Source of the DNA: Evansella clarkii
GTDB lineage: Bacteria > Bacillota > Bacilli > Bacillales > Salisediminibacteriaceae
Direction: 5' to 3'
DNA: 64,000 nucleotides
Assembly: GCF_002019695.1 (NCBI RefSeq)
Contig: NZ_KV917376.1
Span: forward strand, 4,474,974 to 4,538,973
The translations under genes were made by a program, and so were the position numbers. Shown piece after piece: positions 62,548 through 64,000 of this stretch. The notes under the pieces were generated by a model. The model searched no databases and was not told the DNA's origin. It was given only the letters and a program-made list of their open reading frames with translations. Positions within the stretch are counted from its first letter, which is position 1. Each line of letters opens with the position of its first letter.

Positions 62548-63263
62548 TACTCTTTCACAGCCTCAAATTTATAACCGACTCCCCATACGGTTGTAATCAT
62601 ATTGGCAGCTTCCGGAGACACTTTGTTAAGCTTCTCCCTCAGACGTTTAATATGCGTGTCCACTGTACGAAGGTCACCGAAAAATTCATAATTCCATACA
62701 TCTTTCAACAGTTGTTCCCTTGCAAATACTTTATCAGGTGATAAAGCAAGGTAATGTAGCAGTTCATATTCTTTCGGCGTTAAACTTATATGTTTCCCAT
62801 CGGCAGTTACCCGGTGTGCATCATTATCGATTGTTAAATGAGTGAAAACGAGAACATCTTTCGTTGTTGTTTCTGTCTGCAAAAACTTGGTTGAAGAAGC
62901 GCGTCTAAGCAAAGCTTTGACCCTGAGCACGACTTCCCGGGGACTGAAAGGTTTCACAATATAGTCATCCGTCCCGGCTTCGAAGCCCTGTACTCTGTTA
63001 GCTTCTTCTCCTTTTGCAGTAAGCATGATAATTGGTGTCGCTTTATGTTTCCTGATTTCCTCACAAACCTCTATCCCATCTATTCCAGGCATCATAAGAT
63101 CAAGCACAATGAGGTCATAATCTGTATCAAGCGCCATTTCTAAAGCCTTTTCTCCATTTTCTGCGTCATCAACTTCGTATTCTTCCCGCTCAAGATACAT
63201 TTTCAACAGCCGGCGAATACGTTCTTCATCATCTACTACAAGAATTTTGGCTTCTTCTGACAT
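62547..63263 (-). CDS. resD: Response regulator ResD
   Basis: OmpR/PhoB-type regulator, 238 residues. The receiver has the acidic pocket DDE (11-13), phosphorylated D55 in VLDLMMPGIDG and the conserved Lys in MLTAKGEE. The winged-helix output domain has LTPKEYELLHYLA, REQLLKDVWNYEFFGDLRTVDTHIKRLREKL and VWGVGYKFE. Position between resC and resE matches B. subtilis. GGAGGAATATTA lies before the ATG. Confidence 0.96.
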   Translation of the reverse strand: MSEEAKILVVDDEERIRRLLKMYLEREEYEVDDAENGEKALEMALDTDYDLIVLDLMMPGIDGIEVCEEIRKHKATPIIMLTAKGEEANRVQGFEAGTDDYIVKPFSPREVVLRVKALLRRASSTKFLQTETTTKDVLVFTHLTIDNDAHRVTADGKHISLTPKEYELLHYLALSPDKVFAREQLLKDVWNYEFFGDLRTVDTHIKRLREKLNKVSPEAANMITTVWGVGYKFEAVKE

Positions 63264-63391
63264 TAATATTCCTCCTCAAAAACTATAATAGATCAACGAT
63301 CTCTAAATTATCAGCATTTTCCACACAATAATTATATTTTACCATGTTAATTTTCATCATTGTACAGTGATTATGAAGAAAGTGTAAACAT

Positions 63392-63418
63392 AAAGCCGCC
63401 TCACAGGAGACGACTTTA
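63392..63418 (-). terminator. Hairpins between resC and resD
   Basis: AAAGTCGTCTC / GAGGCGGCTTT stem (with wobble pairs). A second hairpin, GGCATTAAGCAG / CTGCTTAAATGCC, lies at about 63440-63470, immediately after the resC stop. Neither has a strong T-run, so read-through into resDE is plausible. Confidence 0.5.
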
Positions 63419-63479
63419 CACAGTAATGAAGGTTCAGCAGGCATTTAAGCAGCCAATCTGCTTAATGCCTTGCCGAAAA

Positions 63480-64000
63480 TCAGGCATAGGAATGCAGGCC
63501 TGCAATTACAAGGTTAACGAAGATTAAATTAAACATAATAATGGCAAAGCCGATTACACACATCCACGCACTTTTTTCTCCATGCCAGCCTCTGGATAGA
63601 CGAAGGTGGAGATAAGCTGCGTAGAACAGGAAAGTGATAAGTGCCCAGACTTCTTTAGGATCCCAGCCCCAGAACCTTGTCCAGGCAATCTGCGCCCAGA
63701 TCATCGCAAAGATTAAACCTCCAAGTGCGAACAGCGGGAATCCGATAGCGATGGAACGATAGCTTAGTTCATCAACGGTGTTCGGATTTACTCCTTTAAG
63801 AAGCGGCTGAATAGCTCCTCCAACAGGTTTACGGAATATTGCACGGAGAATAAGGTAAAGTACAAGCCCTCCCAACAGGGACCAGATAACCGTGTTAAGG
63901 TCCTGGCTGACAATATTCGCAGGTGTGGAGAAGAATGGCTCCATCCTGTCTTCAGTAACCAGTTCACCCTGATTTGGACCTACGATCGCAGGCATAGTAT
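63480..64000 (-). CDS. resC: Cytochrome c assembly protein ResC/CcsA, 5' part missing
   Basis: Heme-handling membrane protein of the system II cytochrome c synthase, working with ResB. Only the last ~172 codons are in the window, and the frame stays open to the right edge. The tryptophan-rich heme-site motif is visible ([16 protein letters not shown]), followed by [15 protein letters not shown] and the final membrane helix ending VIAGLHSYA. About four hydrophobic segments are present. The first ATG in view (63995) is internal. Confidence 0.93.
   Translation of the reverse strand, partial: TMPAIVGPNQGELVTEDRMEPFFSTPANIVSQDLNTVIWSLLGGLVLYLILRAIFRKPVGGAIQPLLKGVNPNTVDELSYRSIAIGFPLFALGGLIFAMIWAQIAWTRFWGWDPKEVWALITFLFYAAYLHLRLSRGWHGEKSAWMCVIGFAIIMFNLIFVNLVIAGLHSYA

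Overview
The window is a stretch of chromosome from a low-to-moderate GC Gram-positive, spore-forming member of the Bacillaceae. Evidence for this is spoIVA, sleB-ypeB and a spoVIF-like gene, TRAP control of trp, the two-subunit HepS/HepT synthase, and gene order that closely follows the Bacillus subtilis resCDE-to-tyrA region. Very acidic exported lipoproteins, menaquinone genes of futalosine type, and several dispersed repeats of the kind common in alkaliphilic and halophilic Bacillaceae suggest an Evansella/Salipaludibacillus/Alkalihalobacillus-like organism. That genus-level guess is inference. Nearly all genes lie on the minus strand, so transcription runs from high to low coordinates. 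No rRNA, tRNA or CRISPR array was seen.

Layout in the direction of transcription, from 64000 to 1. The resC(partial)-resD-resE block gives cytochrome c assembly and redox two-component control. Next comes a moaB-type molybdopterin gene on the plus strand, then a cobalamin riboswitch with attenuator driving btuF-btuC-btuD-pduO for B12 import and adenosylation. A complete ISL3-type insertion sequence with a perfect 8-bp target duplication follows, then an acidic SurA-N lipoprotein, hisJ, serA, an acetamidase/formamidase, a Crp/Fnr regulator and ferredoxin. The ypbB-recS-ypbD-ypbE-ypbF block leads to fhs, a small membrane protein, ypbG and mecB. After gudB come ypdA, ansA, prsW, a small zinc-ribbon protein, sleB-ypeB, motI, cmk-plsC and rpsA. 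The next block is yphA, der, plsY, gpsA, the spoVIF-like gene, yphE, yphF, spoIVA, hbs, folE(mtrA) and mtrB.

The hepS-menG-ubiA-ubiX-mqnA-hepT cluster combines synthesis of the menaquinone side chain with futalosine-pathway head-group genes. It is followed by ndk, cheR and the aromatic supraoperon aroC-aroB-aroH-trpE-D-C-(FB)-A-hisC-tyrA. MqnA uses the chorismate made by AroC, so the two blocks draw on the same branch point. The TRAP protein encoded by mtrB has a textbook target in the trpE leader: ten GAG/UAG triplets at an exact 5-nt period, overlapping an antiterminator and followed by a terminator.

The most unusual items are these: an in-frame trpF-trpB gene fusion; a family of four ~157-bp structured repeats with compensatory base changes in two hairpins, two of them bracketing ypdA; a ~180-residue C-terminal extension of unknown type on the B12 importer ATPase; and a second dispersed repeat present as two inverted copies 16 kb apart.
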